In this document: one piece after another, positions 51,436 through 60,663 of the stretch
Layout: the number at the start of each line of letters is the position of its first letter
How positions within the stretch are numbered: position 1 is the first letter of the stretch
Source: DAIDJD01 sp035485275
GTDB lineage: Bacteria > Oederibacteriota > JAJYGY01 > DAIDJD01
Direction of reading: 5' to 3'
Length of the DNA stretch: 64,000 bases
Assembly (NCBI GenBank): GCA_035485275.1
Contig: DATHOE010000011.1
Span: forward strand, 62,001-126,000
The notes under the pieces: generated by a model
What the model saw: the letters and a program-made list of their open reading frames with translations, nothing else
The model's database searches: none
What the model was told of the DNA's origin: nothing
Position numbers and translations under genes: made by a program

Positions 51436-52677
51436 ATGAACAGGAAAAGGGTGCGGCTAGTCATCGTCGGCTTTGGGTTCGTAGGATTCCTGCTTTCAAA
51501 TAATGGCGGATCAAAGTTGATGGGAAGTACCCTTGGCGATACAAAGGTCATGGATGGGATCAAAAAGCTAGTAGCTCAAAAAAAGTACCTGTCTGCCATT
51601 AAGGCTATCCATGCTGCGGATCCCAAAGGCCTGAATTCCGACTACGTCCTCGAGGAATGCCAGGTTGCCCGAGAATATTACGAGGAGTGCATTAATTTTC
51701 AGATATTCGGATTCAGGGATCTAGGCCCCAATGAAAATTTGGATGAAGTTCGCGGGACACCGGGCACCTATGAAATGTTGGTCGATGAACCTGAGAAGCT
51801 GCTTAAGGCTGGGATCGCTAGAGATCCCAGGAACGCCGCACTAAAGCAGGAGCTGGCCCTATACTACCTGGATGGACTGAACGTAGCCGGCTCCAGCTTC
51901 GATCCTCAGGAAAAAGATCCGCACGGCGCAGCTATAAAGATTCTTGCCGACATCAGAGCTCAGCCTGGTGCTTTGAGTGCCGATGGCTGGAAGGAGCTTG
52001 GAATAAATTATACTTCGACACAGGACTACGCTGACGGGCTCCCCTGCTTCCGGGCGGCAACTAGGCTTGATCCGACCTCGGGGGATGATGTCTACAACGA
52101 AGCCGTTTGCCTTTTTAATTTGGAACGGGATAAAAAGGCCCTGCCTCTCGCGGAAAAATCTGTTGAGTTATACGGTGCTGGACATGCCGACCTCAATTCT
52201 ATTGTCGATGCATGGGGCCTTTGCGCTGAACTACGCCGTTCCTCAGGGGATAAGCAGGGCTCCTACAATGCGTTGCGAGCGGCTTTTAAATTGAGGCCCG
52301 ACGATTATTGGTCAACCCGTCGTCTAATGGATTTTCATCTGAAAGACGGGCTAGAAGGCCAAGCGCGAAAGGATGCCGCCCGCATATTCGCCATGCAACC
52401 GACGAATCCCAGGATGCCGCAAGATATACTTGATCTCTTCGGAGCCGTGGGGAAGACAAGCGACGCTGTGGACGTTCTGGCGGGCTTAGTTCCTCTTTAC
52501 CAAGATCAGCAGGAGGCCGTTGGGAATTTGGAATTTCATATGGGTGACGGTTATGCCCAACTTGATAAAAGCAAGGAGGCACACCAGGCATGGTTGGCCG
52601 CAAAAGCTGCATTTCTAAAGGCGTCCAACCCGAATCAAGAGGCAGTAAACGCCGTTGAGAGCCGCTTCCAAAATTAA
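51436..52677 (+). CDS. TPR-like repeat protein with N-terminal membrane anchor
   Basis: 413 residues, ATG after AAAGGGGGGG. A hydrophobic N-terminus (VRLVIVGFGFVGFLLS) suggests a signal anchor. Several helical repeats follow; clear TPR-like examples are ADGLPCFRAATRLDPTSGDDVYNEAVCLFNLERDKKALPLAEKSVELYG and QGSYNALRAAFKLRPDDYWSTRRLMDFHL. Probably a periplasmic scaffold. It precedes the VanX-like operon and may be co-transcribed. Confidence 0.65.
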   Translation: MNRKRVRLVIVGFGFVGFLLSNNGGSKLMGSTLGDTKVMDGIKKLVAQKKYLSAIKAIHAADPKGLNSDYVLEECQVAREYYEECINFQIFGFRDLGPNENLDEVRGTPGTYEMLVDEPEKLLKAGIARDPRNAALKQELALYYLDGLNVAGSSFDPQEKDPHGAAIKILADIRAQPGALSADGWKELGINYTSTQDYADGLPCFRAATRLDPTSGDDVYNEAVCLFNLERDKKALPLAEKSVELYGAGHADLNSIVDAWGLCAELRRSSGDKQGSYNALRAAFKLRPDDYWSTRRLMDFHLKDGLEGQARKDAARIFAMQPTNPRMPQDILDLFGAVGKTSDAVDVLAGLVPLYQDQQEAVGNLEFHMGDGYAQLDKSKEAHQAWLAAKAAFLKASNPNQEAVNAVESRFQN

Positions 52678-52831
52678 TATTTGAAGGCCAAGATATGGTG
52701 GCGCATGAACGACCGTGTCCAAACTGGCCTGTTCGTGATTTCAACGAACTGGAGAAAGGATCATTTTAGAGCCAGCACTAAGATACCTTTTTTGTTATCC
52801 TATTGGAGATTTGTGGCACCTGGGAGGATGG

Positions 52832-53524
52832 ATGACCACATGTGGCCGATTTTGCATTTCGACAGATTTTTCCTGGAAGCTCCTGGCCTGGAGCGTTTGC
52901 CTTGTTATCCTTTTATGGTCGTTGCCGCGTTTGGCCTTTGCTACCCCACCGCCAGGCCCAGGATGGGTGAATGTTCGTACCATACCGGGTGTAAAGGTTG
53001 ACCTGCGCTATGCCACCGCCAACAATTTCGTGGGAGTCACTATCTATCCGACTGCCGACTGTTATATCCGACAAATTGGTGCCGACAAGCTGAAATTCGC
53101 AGCCCAGGCTTTGCAAGTTGCCCACCCTGGTTGGCGAATAGTCGTTTTTGATGCACTCCGCCCCCGTTCCGCTCAATGGATCTTATGGAGGAAAGTCGAA
53201 GGCACTCCTTTAGAGAAATATGTTGCAGATCCCCACGAGGGATCGATCCATAACTACGGCTTCGCGGTGGATTTGAGTCTACTGGACGCCAGAGGCAAAG
53301 AGATAGATATGGGGACGCCGTTTGATTCTTTTGACCCCCTGGCCCAACCCCGCTTGGAAAACGAGTTCGTCAAAAATGGCCGCCTTTCCAAAGTGGCACA
53401 TGCAAATAGGGAATACCTTCGGGCACTGATGAGAAGGGCCGGATTTCGCGGTATACCTATTGAATGGTGGCATTTTGAGGCTCTTCCTCGGTCCCAAGCT
53501 AGATCCTATCCGGTGGTCGAATGA
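52832..53524 (+). CDS. VanX-like D-Ala-D-Ala dipeptidase (peptidase M15D), membrane-anchored
   Basis: 230 residues from ATG 52832 with GGGAGG upstream. Hydrophobic N-terminus (LLAWSVCLVILLWSLPRLAFA), so exported, unlike cytoplasmic VanX. Catalytic core: VDLRYATANNFVG, FDALRPRSAQ with the conserved Arg, the zinc motif SIHNYGFAVDL (H140, D147) and EWWHFE (E211, H214). All expected zinc and catalytic residues are present. VanX hydrolyses D-Ala-D-Ala; an exported form would act on wall peptides. ATGA overlap with the VanW gene. Confidence 0.85.
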   Translation: MTTCGRFCISTDFSWKLLAWSVCLVILLWSLPRLAFATPPPGPGWVNVRTIPGVKVDLRYATANNFVGVTIYPTADCYIRQIGADKLKFAAQALQVAHPGWRIVVFDALRPRSAQWILWRKVEGTPLEKYVADPHEGSIHNYGFAVDLSLLDARGKEIDMGTPFDSFDPLAQPRLENEFVKNGRLSKVAHANREYLRALMRRAGFRGIPIEWWHFEALPRSQARSYPVVE

Positions 53525-55173
53525 GCCCGCCCGGCATTGCGAAACCTTTGGTGACTTCGGCTTTTTCCGGAAAGCCGCGGTTTGGCATGTTCGACAGATG
53601 GCTGTTCCGTGCTTCTGTGCTAGTTCACCAGGTCCGCCGCACTATCGAGAATCAGGGCCAGAACACCCCGGCTTTACAGCAGCGAAATAGAATTGGTGAG
53701 TTTTCGCACACAGTAGGGGAATCCTACACCGAGATATTTGGGCCACGGTCCGAAGAGCGGGTGTTTGAGCTGGGAAAGCAAAGGAACCTTGAATTGGCCG
53801 TCCGGGTGTTGGATGGACTGGTGATTCCCGCCGGCGAAGTCTTCAGTTTTTGGCGTCAATTGGGACGACCCACCAAGCGAAGAGGATTCCAGGTGGGCCG
53901 GGAGATTCGATGGGGCTGTCTAGTACCGACTGTTGGAGGAGGTCTTTGCCAGTTGTCTGGGGCTCTTTACGAATGTGCCCTGAAAACCGGCGCGACAATC
54001 ATCGAGACCCACCGGCACACACGTCAGTTCGCCCCCGGTACCTATCACTCCGAGCGGGACGCGACGGTTTTTTGGAATTATGTGGATTTGCGTTTTCGAC
54101 ATAGTCAGGACTTATACTTGGAAGTCTCGATAACAGAACAGAATCTTAAAGTGGTCTTTCGATCCAAGGAGAGGGCAAGTGGGAAGCGCCTTTTCGCTGA
54201 TCCGGGCACTGCCTCCGAATTAGCCGAGGATTGTCTGACCTGTGGAAAGACCGAATGCTTCAATCACTCCGAAACGCGCAAGATAGCGACGGAGGCCTCC
54301 AGTGCATTTGAAGAGAGAGGTCAGTCCAGCGGCTATACTAGGGCAAGGCTGAGATTTCTGAAAGCCGCAGGCGCTATTGATTTTCGGCTCAGGCTTCGCT
54401 TCGGAGCCTCTGTGGGCGCGGCCGCACTTCATCGGGCCCGAATTGAGGCGGCCTGGTATAGGATTTTGTTCGCTCATATCCGAGCAAGACTCTTGCTGTC
54501 GCAAGCCACAGCACCGTTGCTACTGGATTGGCTTCAGGCCAGGGGCATAACCTACGAGATAGCACTCGAGCATTTGCCGCTGGGGCTGCTCCAGGAGCGT
54601 CTAAATTTTCTGGCAAGCCAATATCCTGAGGACCGACTTGTACGGGACTTTAGGGCTCCCAATTCGTTTGTTGATGATGAAGCAAAGGCAATCAATTCTG
54701 CGGCCAGTCTGACAACCACGCATCCTTGGCTGGCGGAACTATTTCCAAGTGCCGTCTTCACAGATCAATTTGCGTCGCGGACGCAGATGCGGCAATCCAC
54801 CGGAACCCGGCATTTACTCGTGTTTCCAGGTCCCGCGATGGTCCGTGAAGGCGTAAACGAAGTCTTGGAGGTAGCCAATCGAATGGGGCTCAAGGTGGTC
54901 AGTCCCCATGCGAGCGCGAAGGTGGTCAGAGGGTTGGACCATGTCGATGTAGGTGAGTTGAAATGGGACGAGGTGTTTGCGTACGTCCACCCCTGCGTGT
55001 TCGACCAGCCGAACTCTTTGTTGAATAGGGCGCTTATGGAAGGCGTGCCGATCATAGGCACCCTGGGCGTGCCTTACCGAGGACCACTCTTCACGGAATG
55101 CGGGTTAGGTAACGTAGAAGATCTTGAAAGTTGTTTACGTGGTCTCACTTTACAACGAGGTTCCAATGATTGA
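53521..55173 (+). CDS. VanW domain protein with a large C-terminal extension
   Basis: 550 residues, ATGA overlap with the dipeptidase gene. The VanW domain is at about 60-215: FSHTVGESYTEIFGPRSEERVFELGKQRNLELAVRVLDGLVIPAGEVFSFW, RRGFQVGREIRWGCLVPTVGGGLCQLSGALYECAL. A Cys-containing linker (CLTCGKTECFNHS) follows, then about 300 residues with RHLLVFPGPAMVREGVNEVLEVANRMGL and FDQPNSLLNRALMEGVPIIGTLG, which looks like a Rossmann-type half of a glycosyltransferase. VanW is an accessory of vanB glycopeptide clusters with unclear activity. This fusion is unfamiliar to me. Confidence 0.78.
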   Translation: MSPPGIAKPLVTSAFSGKPRFGMFDRWLFRASVLVHQVRRTIENQGQNTPALQQRNRIGEFSHTVGESYTEIFGPRSEERVFELGKQRNLELAVRVLDGLVIPAGEVFSFWRQLGRPTKRRGFQVGREIRWGCLVPTVGGGLCQLSGALYECALKTGATIIETHRHTRQFAPGTYHSERDATVFWNYVDLRFRHSQDLYLEVSITEQNLKVVFRSKERASGKRLFADPGTASELAEDCLTCGKTECFNHSETRKIATEASSAFEERGQSSGYTRARLRFLKAAGAIDFRLRLRFGASVGAAALHRARIEAAWYRILFAHIRARLLLSQATAPLLLDWLQARGITYEIALEHLPLGLLQERLNFLASQYPEDRLVRDFRAPNSFVDDEAKAINSAASLTTTHPWLAELFPSAVFTDQFASRTQMRQSTGTRHLLVFPGPAMVREGVNEVLEVANRMGLKVVSPHASAKVVRGLDHVDVGELKWDEVFAYVHPCVFDQPNSLLNRALMEGVPIIGTLGVPYRGPLFTECGLGNVEDLESCLRGLTLQRGSND

Positions 55174-56593
55174 TGCACGACGCTATATCATCGTGGCCTT
55201 AGCCATGTTTATGGGATTGTCCGCCGGGCTCATAGCGGGTTCATCCACACGGGTGATGGGTATTTCGGCCACCAGTAGTAAGGATCCTAACTTGGATCTC
55301 ACTGGATTACTGACCGGAGGTGGGAAAGCGTGGCAGCCTGGTTTAAAGGGCTACGGAGCCGAGGAAGGGGTAACGGTTCTTTTTGAGGACACCGTTTCCG
55401 TGGACCAGATTCAACTTCAAGGCGAAGGCGACTTGGAGGTTGCGGCCAATGGCGGAGCCTTGGACAAACACGGCATGGTTTTTTCCACGCCAAGCGGTGC
55501 TTTTGATTTGCGTTCGCTTTTTGTCCACGTATCTTCGCGGCCCCACGGACCGGTTAAGCTGTCGCGCATTCTTCTGTTTTTGAAGGGCGATCCGGTGGAG
55601 ATCCAGACGCCGACCCTGCTCTCGGCCACAGTTGAGGCTGACGGCGTATTAAGCCCTGCCATCGCCTATGGGCCTTTCCATTTATTCGACTCTAAGCCGG
55701 ATTTTGGGCTGGCATTGGATGGCAAGCGCATCGATCCGTCTAAACCGGTTCGCTTGTTTGATCTGACCCTCGCCCGGGCTATCCCGCTCAAGGGATTTTT
55801 CATTTGGAACGGATACCAAAGATCTGCCGCTCATTACTATGCCAACGCTCGCCCAAAGAAGCTGCGCATAAGCAGCGGCGATAGGGAAGTCGACTTTTCT
55901 CTGAAAGATACCTTGGGACCGCAATGGTTGGCTTTGCCGGGGGACTGGGGTCCAATTACGCATCTCACCTTTGTAACGACCCAAATAACGCCTGGAGATT
56001 CGTACCAAGACCTGGTTGTTTCCGAAGTGAAGCTTGTAGATGGGGACAATCGTATCGTACAGCTTCAAGTGCCTGGACCGATTGTCACCAATGCGGGTGA
56101 TCTTGCTCCTTACATAGACCGGGCTCTGGTGAGCCGTTTTGATGTCCATGGTTCCGAGTTTGGCGTACTTAAGTTCCGGAGTGATGGCACATTTTCGGCA
56201 TTTAAAGAGGGACTTGCTAATGGTCAGGGTGAGAGCCAGGACGTCCCGGTCCGGAAGATTTGGGAAGGAAATTGGCAACCGGCTGGGCCAGGGAAGATTA
56301 AAATTTTTGGCCGCGCTTACGATAGTTTTGTGGATTTCAATCAAGGGCCATATGGAAGCGGGAGCGAATCCGAAGACATGTCAATCTTCCGGGCCACGCT
56401 TTCTATTCGAGCGCTAAAAGATCTGGATTCCGCCGCGAAGGAACGCCTTTTTGCATTCGCTCAGGTGGCCTATCCGCGTTTGACGGAGGACGAAGGAGCA
56501 TTTTGGAAAGCTGCTAAATCTATTCCAGGAGCATGCTTTGTGGAATCCAGCGTGTTTTCCGATTTCGTCGTACCGGAACGTGGCCAAGAATAA
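55166..56593 (+). CDS. Exported discoidin-like (NADase-type glycan-binding) protein
   Basis: 475 residues from ATG 55166, overlapping the VanW gene by 8 bp, with CGAGG upstream. One N-terminal hydrophobic segment (IIVALAMFMGLSAGLIAGS). Two beta-rich regions: DLTGLLTGGGKAWQPG to LSRILLFL and LARAIPLKGFFIWNGYQRS with YYANARPKKLRIS, the second closely matching the discoidin-like NADase-type glycan-binding pattern. It would bind cell-wall sugars outside the membrane and may target the dipeptidase/VanW system. Confidence 0.6.
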   Translation: MIDARRYIIVALAMFMGLSAGLIAGSSTRVMGISATSSKDPNLDLTGLLTGGGKAWQPGLKGYGAEEGVTVLFEDTVSVDQIQLQGEGDLEVAANGGALDKHGMVFSTPSGAFDLRSLFVHVSSRPHGPVKLSRILLFLKGDPVEIQTPTLLSATVEADGVLSPAIAYGPFHLFDSKPDFGLALDGKRIDPSKPVRLFDLTLARAIPLKGFFIWNGYQRSAAHYYANARPKKLRISSGDREVDFSLKDTLGPQWLALPGDWGPITHLTFVTTQITPGDSYQDLVVSEVKLVDGDNRIVQLQVPGPIVTNAGDLAPYIDRALVSRFDVHGSEFGVLKFRSDGTFSAFKEGLANGQGESQDVPVRKIWEGNWQPAGPGKIKIFGRAYDSFVDFNQGPYGSGSESEDMSIFRATLSIRALKDLDSAAKERLFAFAQVAYPRLTEDEGAFWKAAKSIPGACFVESSVFSDFVVPERGQE

Positions 56594-57836
56594 CACTTGG
56601 TACCTGATCCCCGCGTTCGTCCTGCTCGGTATGTTCGCGTGGTGGGTATTCAGTCAGTCCCATCTGCCTGGATCGGACGGATATTATCTAGTTGAACAGG
56701 CCAACTCGGTCGTTTCGACGGGGGGGCTTAAGATACATAACAGCGATCCGACACCTTATCTCGTCGCTGGATTGATACGGATTGGCCTTGAACCGGTGAA
56801 CGCGGTTCGGGTCATCCTTATAGCCGCTGCCGCAGCCTGGTTTTGGCTTGGTCTGGAGACATATGCCTGGATGACTCTCGGCCTCGCGCCATTGTTTTTT
56901 TATCATCTTGTCCAATTCCCTAAACTTAGCCTTTCATTGCTCTTGGCCGCATCGGTACTTAACGGGGGGAAAGCCCAGGTAAAGGCTGTCAAGGCGGCTC
57001 TGGCGGCCTGCTTTCATCCTCTGGGCGCCTTGTGCCTAGTTCCCGCCTTGGGAGGCCGTTGGAAATTTTGGTTTGGTTGCATAGGCGCCGTGATTCTTTT
57101 TAGTGGGCTGCTTTTGGTGGGTGCTCTTCAGCGAAATACGACTTTTAGCTTGCAGCCCTTGGCGTATAAATTGCTGACGGATAGCCAATGGCCGGATGTA
57201 GCCCGGATCTGTTTGGGCGCGGTTCTATTGGCGGTGGTATTTGGCGGCATTCATGGGCCGTTTTGGTTGCTCCTGATTTCGATGATGCCGTCAACTCAAG
57301 GTGATCTGTTTGGACCCACCGAACGGGGGTTTCTTGCCTGTGTCCTGCTAACGCCTTTTTTGCTGTCCTTTCGGGATTGGAAAATTTCATGGGGAATAAT
57401 GGGCGCGGTCCTGATGTTATTCCTGATTCGACAGATGCCAGTTCACAATTATGGCCCGGTGGAACGTGCGGCTGTGACGCTCAAGAGCAAAGATTTCGAT
57501 CTTTTAGTTGTGTCTCAGACTGATAAATTCTACTTCACCGCAATGACTGGAAAGGATGCCTATTATTTCGAGCCGGAAGCAACCTGGAATAAGGCCAGGA
57601 TTTGGCGTCTGGTTCAGGAGATTTCGGTCAGTGAGCTGTTGCCATATATGAAAACAAAGGATCTCATACAATGTACTACTTTGGATTCTGAAGATTTTCT
57701 AATTCGAGAAGACAGTTGGGATTCTATTAGGTCCCAGGTCAAAGAAGAGGAAAATGAGAGCCTGTACCATCGGGTGTGGTCTCAGTATTTAAATCCATGC
57801 ATGAAAAGGCCGCGGTTTCTTAGCTTGCGAACTTAG
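56580..57836 (+). CDS. Polytopic membrane protein, unknown
   Basis: 418 residues from GTG 56580 (a TTG at 56538 is also open). About nine hydrophobic helices from residue 8 to 300 (YLIPAFVLLGMFAWWVFS; AVLMLFLIRQM as the last), then a soluble C-terminal part of about 120 residues. The arrangement resembles GT-C-like or polymerase-type enzymes but no motif is clear. It overlaps the upstream gene by 14 bp and so belongs to the VanX/VanW operon. Confidence 0.65.
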   Translation: MAKNNTWYLIPAFVLLGMFAWWVFSQSHLPGSDGYYLVEQANSVVSTGGLKIHNSDPTPYLVAGLIRIGLEPVNAVRVILIAAAAAWFWLGLETYAWMTLGLAPLFFYHLVQFPKLSLSLLLAASVLNGGKAQVKAVKAALAACFHPLGALCLVPALGGRWKFWFGCIGAVILFSGLLLVGALQRNTTFSLQPLAYKLLTDSQWPDVARICLGAVLLAVVFGGIHGPFWLLLISMMPSTQGDLFGPTERGFLACVLLTPFLLSFRDWKISWGIMGAVLMLFLIRQMPVHNYGPVERAAVTLKSKDFDLLVVSQTDKFYFTAMTGKDAYYFEPEATWNKARIWRLVQEISVSELLPYMKTKDLIQCTTLDSEDFLIREDSWDSIRSQVKEEENESLYHRVWSQYLNPCMKRPRFLSLRT

Positions 57837-57852
57837 TAAAATGGGAGGGGTG

Positions 57853-58830
57853 ATGAAAACCTTAGTAATGGCTCTGGGTATGTTCCTAGTTTTTACTACG
57901 CCGTCCTGCCTATGGGCGGATGGACCGTCGAATCATGGCTTTTTGGTGAAAGCTGTCCTCACTGATGGGAGGGTGATGCAAGGCTACCTTGTCTGGGACT
58001 TTTGCGGTTGGGGCGCCGATGACCACATTGATTTTGGTGACTGTAGATATGGATCCAACGGAAATCAGCCTCGACCAGGCCTGCCTGAGTATGCAAAGGA
58101 TTTCTGCCGATCAACGACCGTCTTAAATTGTCAGGAAGACGACGACGACGCCGGATACAAAAAGGCTTTCAAAATTTGGACAGATTACTTCAATCTGCGT
58201 GCGGAGCATCAATTCGAAGGGCTGACAAGGGAAGCGAACGATAAGCTACCTTTTGTGGACCTGACGTTTCTGGGAAGTCCCATCAACTCTAGGGTTGTCT
58301 CCTCGGACCCGTCCAAAACAGTTCTGGCCGGAGCAGTGAAGCACATTGAAGTTGATCCAAGCGGTGATTTCGTGGACCTTTGCGCTTTGCCGGAGATGGA
58401 CCTGGGCTCGGCCGATCGACTGGCTGATCGCCTGAAAAAGGAGAAACCAACCCATCTTTTGGAAGTAGGCGGCAACTCAACCACGGTCTCCTATGCACCG
58501 TTAGATCAATTTAGAAAACTCGTCGAATATGAGGTAATGAGAGGCGGTCTGACCGGCGATGATCTTGGTTGTAGTTCACTGGAGATCGACGTGGATGGAC
58601 ACAAAATCAAAGGAACGGTTGGCGGAAAAATGGATCCAGAGATCGGGGTAGGGATACCAATGTCGCCCGATTGGAATCTATGGCTTCAGGATCTGGCAGA
58701 TCGTTACAATAAAGCGAGCAAAACGGATCGATGGAAACGTTCGAAAATCCTAGAAACGCAACTGGGGCCGGCAGATTCATACTGGCAGCACGGCTTTTTT
58801 TCGTTCGATGAGGGCGGTTGTTGCGACTGA
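57853..58830 (+). CDS. Secreted protein of unknown function
   Basis: 325 residues from ATG 57853 with GGAGGGGT upstream. Signal peptide (LVMALGMFLVFTTPSCLWA, possibly with a lipobox-like Cys). The mature part has several Cys (FCGWG, DCRYG, FCRST, NCQED, a terminal GGCCD) and LTDGRVMQGYLVWDF near the start. No known domain. It is 12 bp after the membrane protein gene, so probably in the same operon. Confidence 0.6.
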   Translation: MKTLVMALGMFLVFTTPSCLWADGPSNHGFLVKAVLTDGRVMQGYLVWDFCGWGADDHIDFGDCRYGSNGNQPRPGLPEYAKDFCRSTTVLNCQEDDDDAGYKKAFKIWTDYFNLRAEHQFEGLTREANDKLPFVDLTFLGSPINSRVVSSDPSKTVLAGAVKHIEVDPSGDFVDLCALPEMDLGSADRLADRLKKEKPTHLLEVGGNSTTVSYAPLDQFRKLVEYEVMRGGLTGDDLGCSSLEIDVDGHKIKGTVGGKMDPEIGVGIPMSPDWNLWLQDLADRYNKASKTDRWKRSKILETQLGPADSYWQHGFFSFDEGGCCD

Positions 58831-58865
58831 ATGCGTGAAGTGGGCGTATTTTCTGGGGGAGTACG

Positions 58866-59405
58866 ATGAGCTTTTCTAAATCCGGGGATTTTATTTGGCG
58901 TCCCTTCGAAATCAAAAGTGATAAGTCGTCTAAGCAATTCGAAAGCGATTTATCGAATCGCATTCTAAAAGGGACCACCTCAGCTTTTGTCCCGTATTGG
59001 ACCTCGGCCCATTACGATAAGCCATATGGAACAGTTTCCGACGGAGAATTTAAAATTCGCTTTGTGCCACGTTCGGCCGTATTTTCTCGCGGAGCTGGCA
59101 GTTTTACGCTAAATGGTCGAATCGAGGTCGATGGATCTGGGTGTAAAATCGTTGGACATCTCCCAGGTCCGGCTTTTGCTATTTGGGTGCTTGCGATCCT
59201 ATCTCTTGGTTCCTATGGAATGATTTTGATTAAATTTTTTACGGTGTTGTTCGACCCAAACCATGGCTTGGATGTTTTGCAACCCATCGGTTTGTTATCC
59301 GCGGTGTTTACGGCTTTTACCGTCGGCTTGTTCGTGGTTGATCGCACTACAAATAGGACTGGAGAAGAGCAGATTATCGGAATGCTGAATGACTTGGCAA
59401 AATAA
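58866..59405 (+). CDS. Small membrane protein with two C-terminal helices
   Basis: 179 residues. The first 100 are soluble and beta-rich (FKIRFVPRSAVFSRGAGSFTLNGRIEVDG), followed by two membrane helices (FAIWVLAILSLGSYGMILIKFF and IGLLSAVFTAFTVGLFVV). Start ATG after GGGGGAG. Unknown family. Confidence 0.6.
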   Translation: MSFSKSGDFIWRPFEIKSDKSSKQFESDLSNRILKGTTSAFVPYWTSAHYDKPYGTVSDGEFKIRFVPRSAVFSRGAGSFTLNGRIEVDGSGCKIVGHLPGPAFAIWVLAILSLGSYGMILIKFFTVLFDPNHGLDVLQPIGLLSAVFTAFTVGLFVVDRTTNRTGEEQIIGMLNDLAK

Positions 59406-59445
59406 TCAATCGACATGAATTTGTCCTTGCGATAAAAGGTGATCA

Positions 59446-60015
59446 ATGGCGCTTTTAGCGGAGCAGCTTGTCGAAGAATGGCTGAATCGAAACGGCTATT
59501 TTACGATCCGTGGCATGAAACTTGGTGTCCACGAAATTGATCTATTAGCCATTCGGCCTGGAAAAAATGGGATCGAAGCACGGCACGTTGAAGTTCAAAT
59601 AAGCTTTAGGCCGATCTCGTACATCGGGAAACTGACCAAAGAGGACCAACGTCGACTGGGCTTTAAATCAGCTAATAGCGCGGGGCATAGGCCAGATAAG
59701 GTTGTCAGGGAGGGTATCGAAGCGTGGGTGGATAAAAAATTCAAATCACCCAAGAAACAGCGCATGAGGAACTTGGTTCTCAAGGATGCGAAATGGTCCT
59801 TTTCGTTGGTGCACGCGAAAGTCAAGTTTCCGGATGAGCTGAATTACATTGAAAAAAAGGGAGTTGAACTCATCCCGTTTGAAACTGTCGTCGACGAACT
59901 TTGCGCAGCCAAACATGAATTTTCAATGGGGTCGGGTACGGATCTGGCGGAGATTGTGCGATATCACCCTCGGTTCACGGTGACGAAGAGATTGAAAAGC
60001 GGGAGGCTTGATTAG
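59446..60015 (+). CDS. Predicted PD-(D/E)xK-like nuclease
   Basis: 189 residues. VEEWLNRNGYFTIRG, HEIDLLAIRPG and ARHVEVQISFRP follow the E...D...ExQ order of restriction-endonuclease-like folds that read NGY, D, and E-x-K/Q. The C-terminal part is basic. A good Shine-Dalgarno (AAGGTG) precedes the ATG. Likely a DNA-acting enzyme of the island (restriction, repair or defence). It lacks a methyltransferase partner nearby. Confidence 0.5.
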   Translation: MALLAEQLVEEWLNRNGYFTIRGMKLGVHEIDLLAIRPGKNGIEARHVEVQISFRPISYIGKLTKEDQRRLGFKSANSAGHRPDKVVREGIEAWVDKKFKSPKKQRMRNLVLKDAKWSFSLVHAKVKFPDELNYIEKKGVELIPFETVVDELCAAKHEFSMGSGTDLAEIVRYHPRFTVTKRLKSGRLD

Positions 60016-60045
60016 AGAGGTATGACGCCAGGCGGAGGATTGGCA

Positions 60046-60663
60046 ATGGATACGGATGAGTTCTACCTGCAAGGGCCAAACCTTAAATGGCTGCAAAATG
60101 CGCCATTGGGACGCGGGCGATTCATAAAGTTTGTCGCCATGACCGAGACAGGCGTTTCGGCGTGTTTCACGTTCAGTTGCAACCCTGTCGTTCACGGATC
60201 AGGCAACGTCAAGCCCGGCCTATTGGATGAGAACTATCCCCAAAGCGAAATTTATACGCGTATTCGCCAGATCATTATCGATCCCAGGTTATGCGTTGGT
60301 TCACTGATCTTTATCGGAGTCAGAATGGAGCTGGGGGCTCAGACTTTGACCGCGTGGGAGGTCTACGACGCCGCGGAATTTTCGTCGCGCACGTTGTTGC
60401 AGGAAATGGCCGGGCCTTCGGTGTACGGATTTGAATACGTGGCCACGATCGGCAAGTGGTGGGGTAGGCCCGGAAATGAGAACTTAGCGCTCACGAATCT
60501 TGAGTATCCCCTGCATTTCAAAGAGGACGTGGCGCTCTTTCTTTCCAACGCCAAGGGTTCGACTATTCGAAGCCAGGGATTTGATCTTGAAGAGCTGGCT
60601 AAAAAAGTCATTCTTGATATGGGTGAGGAATTCCTGGAGGGATTAGTTGGCGCGGTAAGGTGA
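60046..60663 (+). CDS. Unknown protein following the nuclease-like gene
   Basis: 205 residues from ATG 60046 (CGGAGG upstream; an ATG at 60022 is also open). A mixed alpha/beta soluble protein with FIKFVAMTETGVSACFTFSCNP and YGFEYVATIGKWWGRPGN. No membrane helix, no known motif. It follows the nuclease-like gene by 30 bp and is likely its partner. Confidence 0.55.
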   Translation: MDTDEFYLQGPNLKWLQNAPLGRGRFIKFVAMTETGVSACFTFSCNPVVHGSGNVKPGLLDENYPQSEIYTRIRQIIIDPRLCVGSLIFIGVRMELGAQTLTAWEVYDAAEFSSRTLLQEMAGPSVYGFEYVATIGKWWGRPGNENLALTNLEYPLHFKEDVALFLSNAKGSTIRSQGFDLEELAKKVILDMGEEFLEGLVGAVR

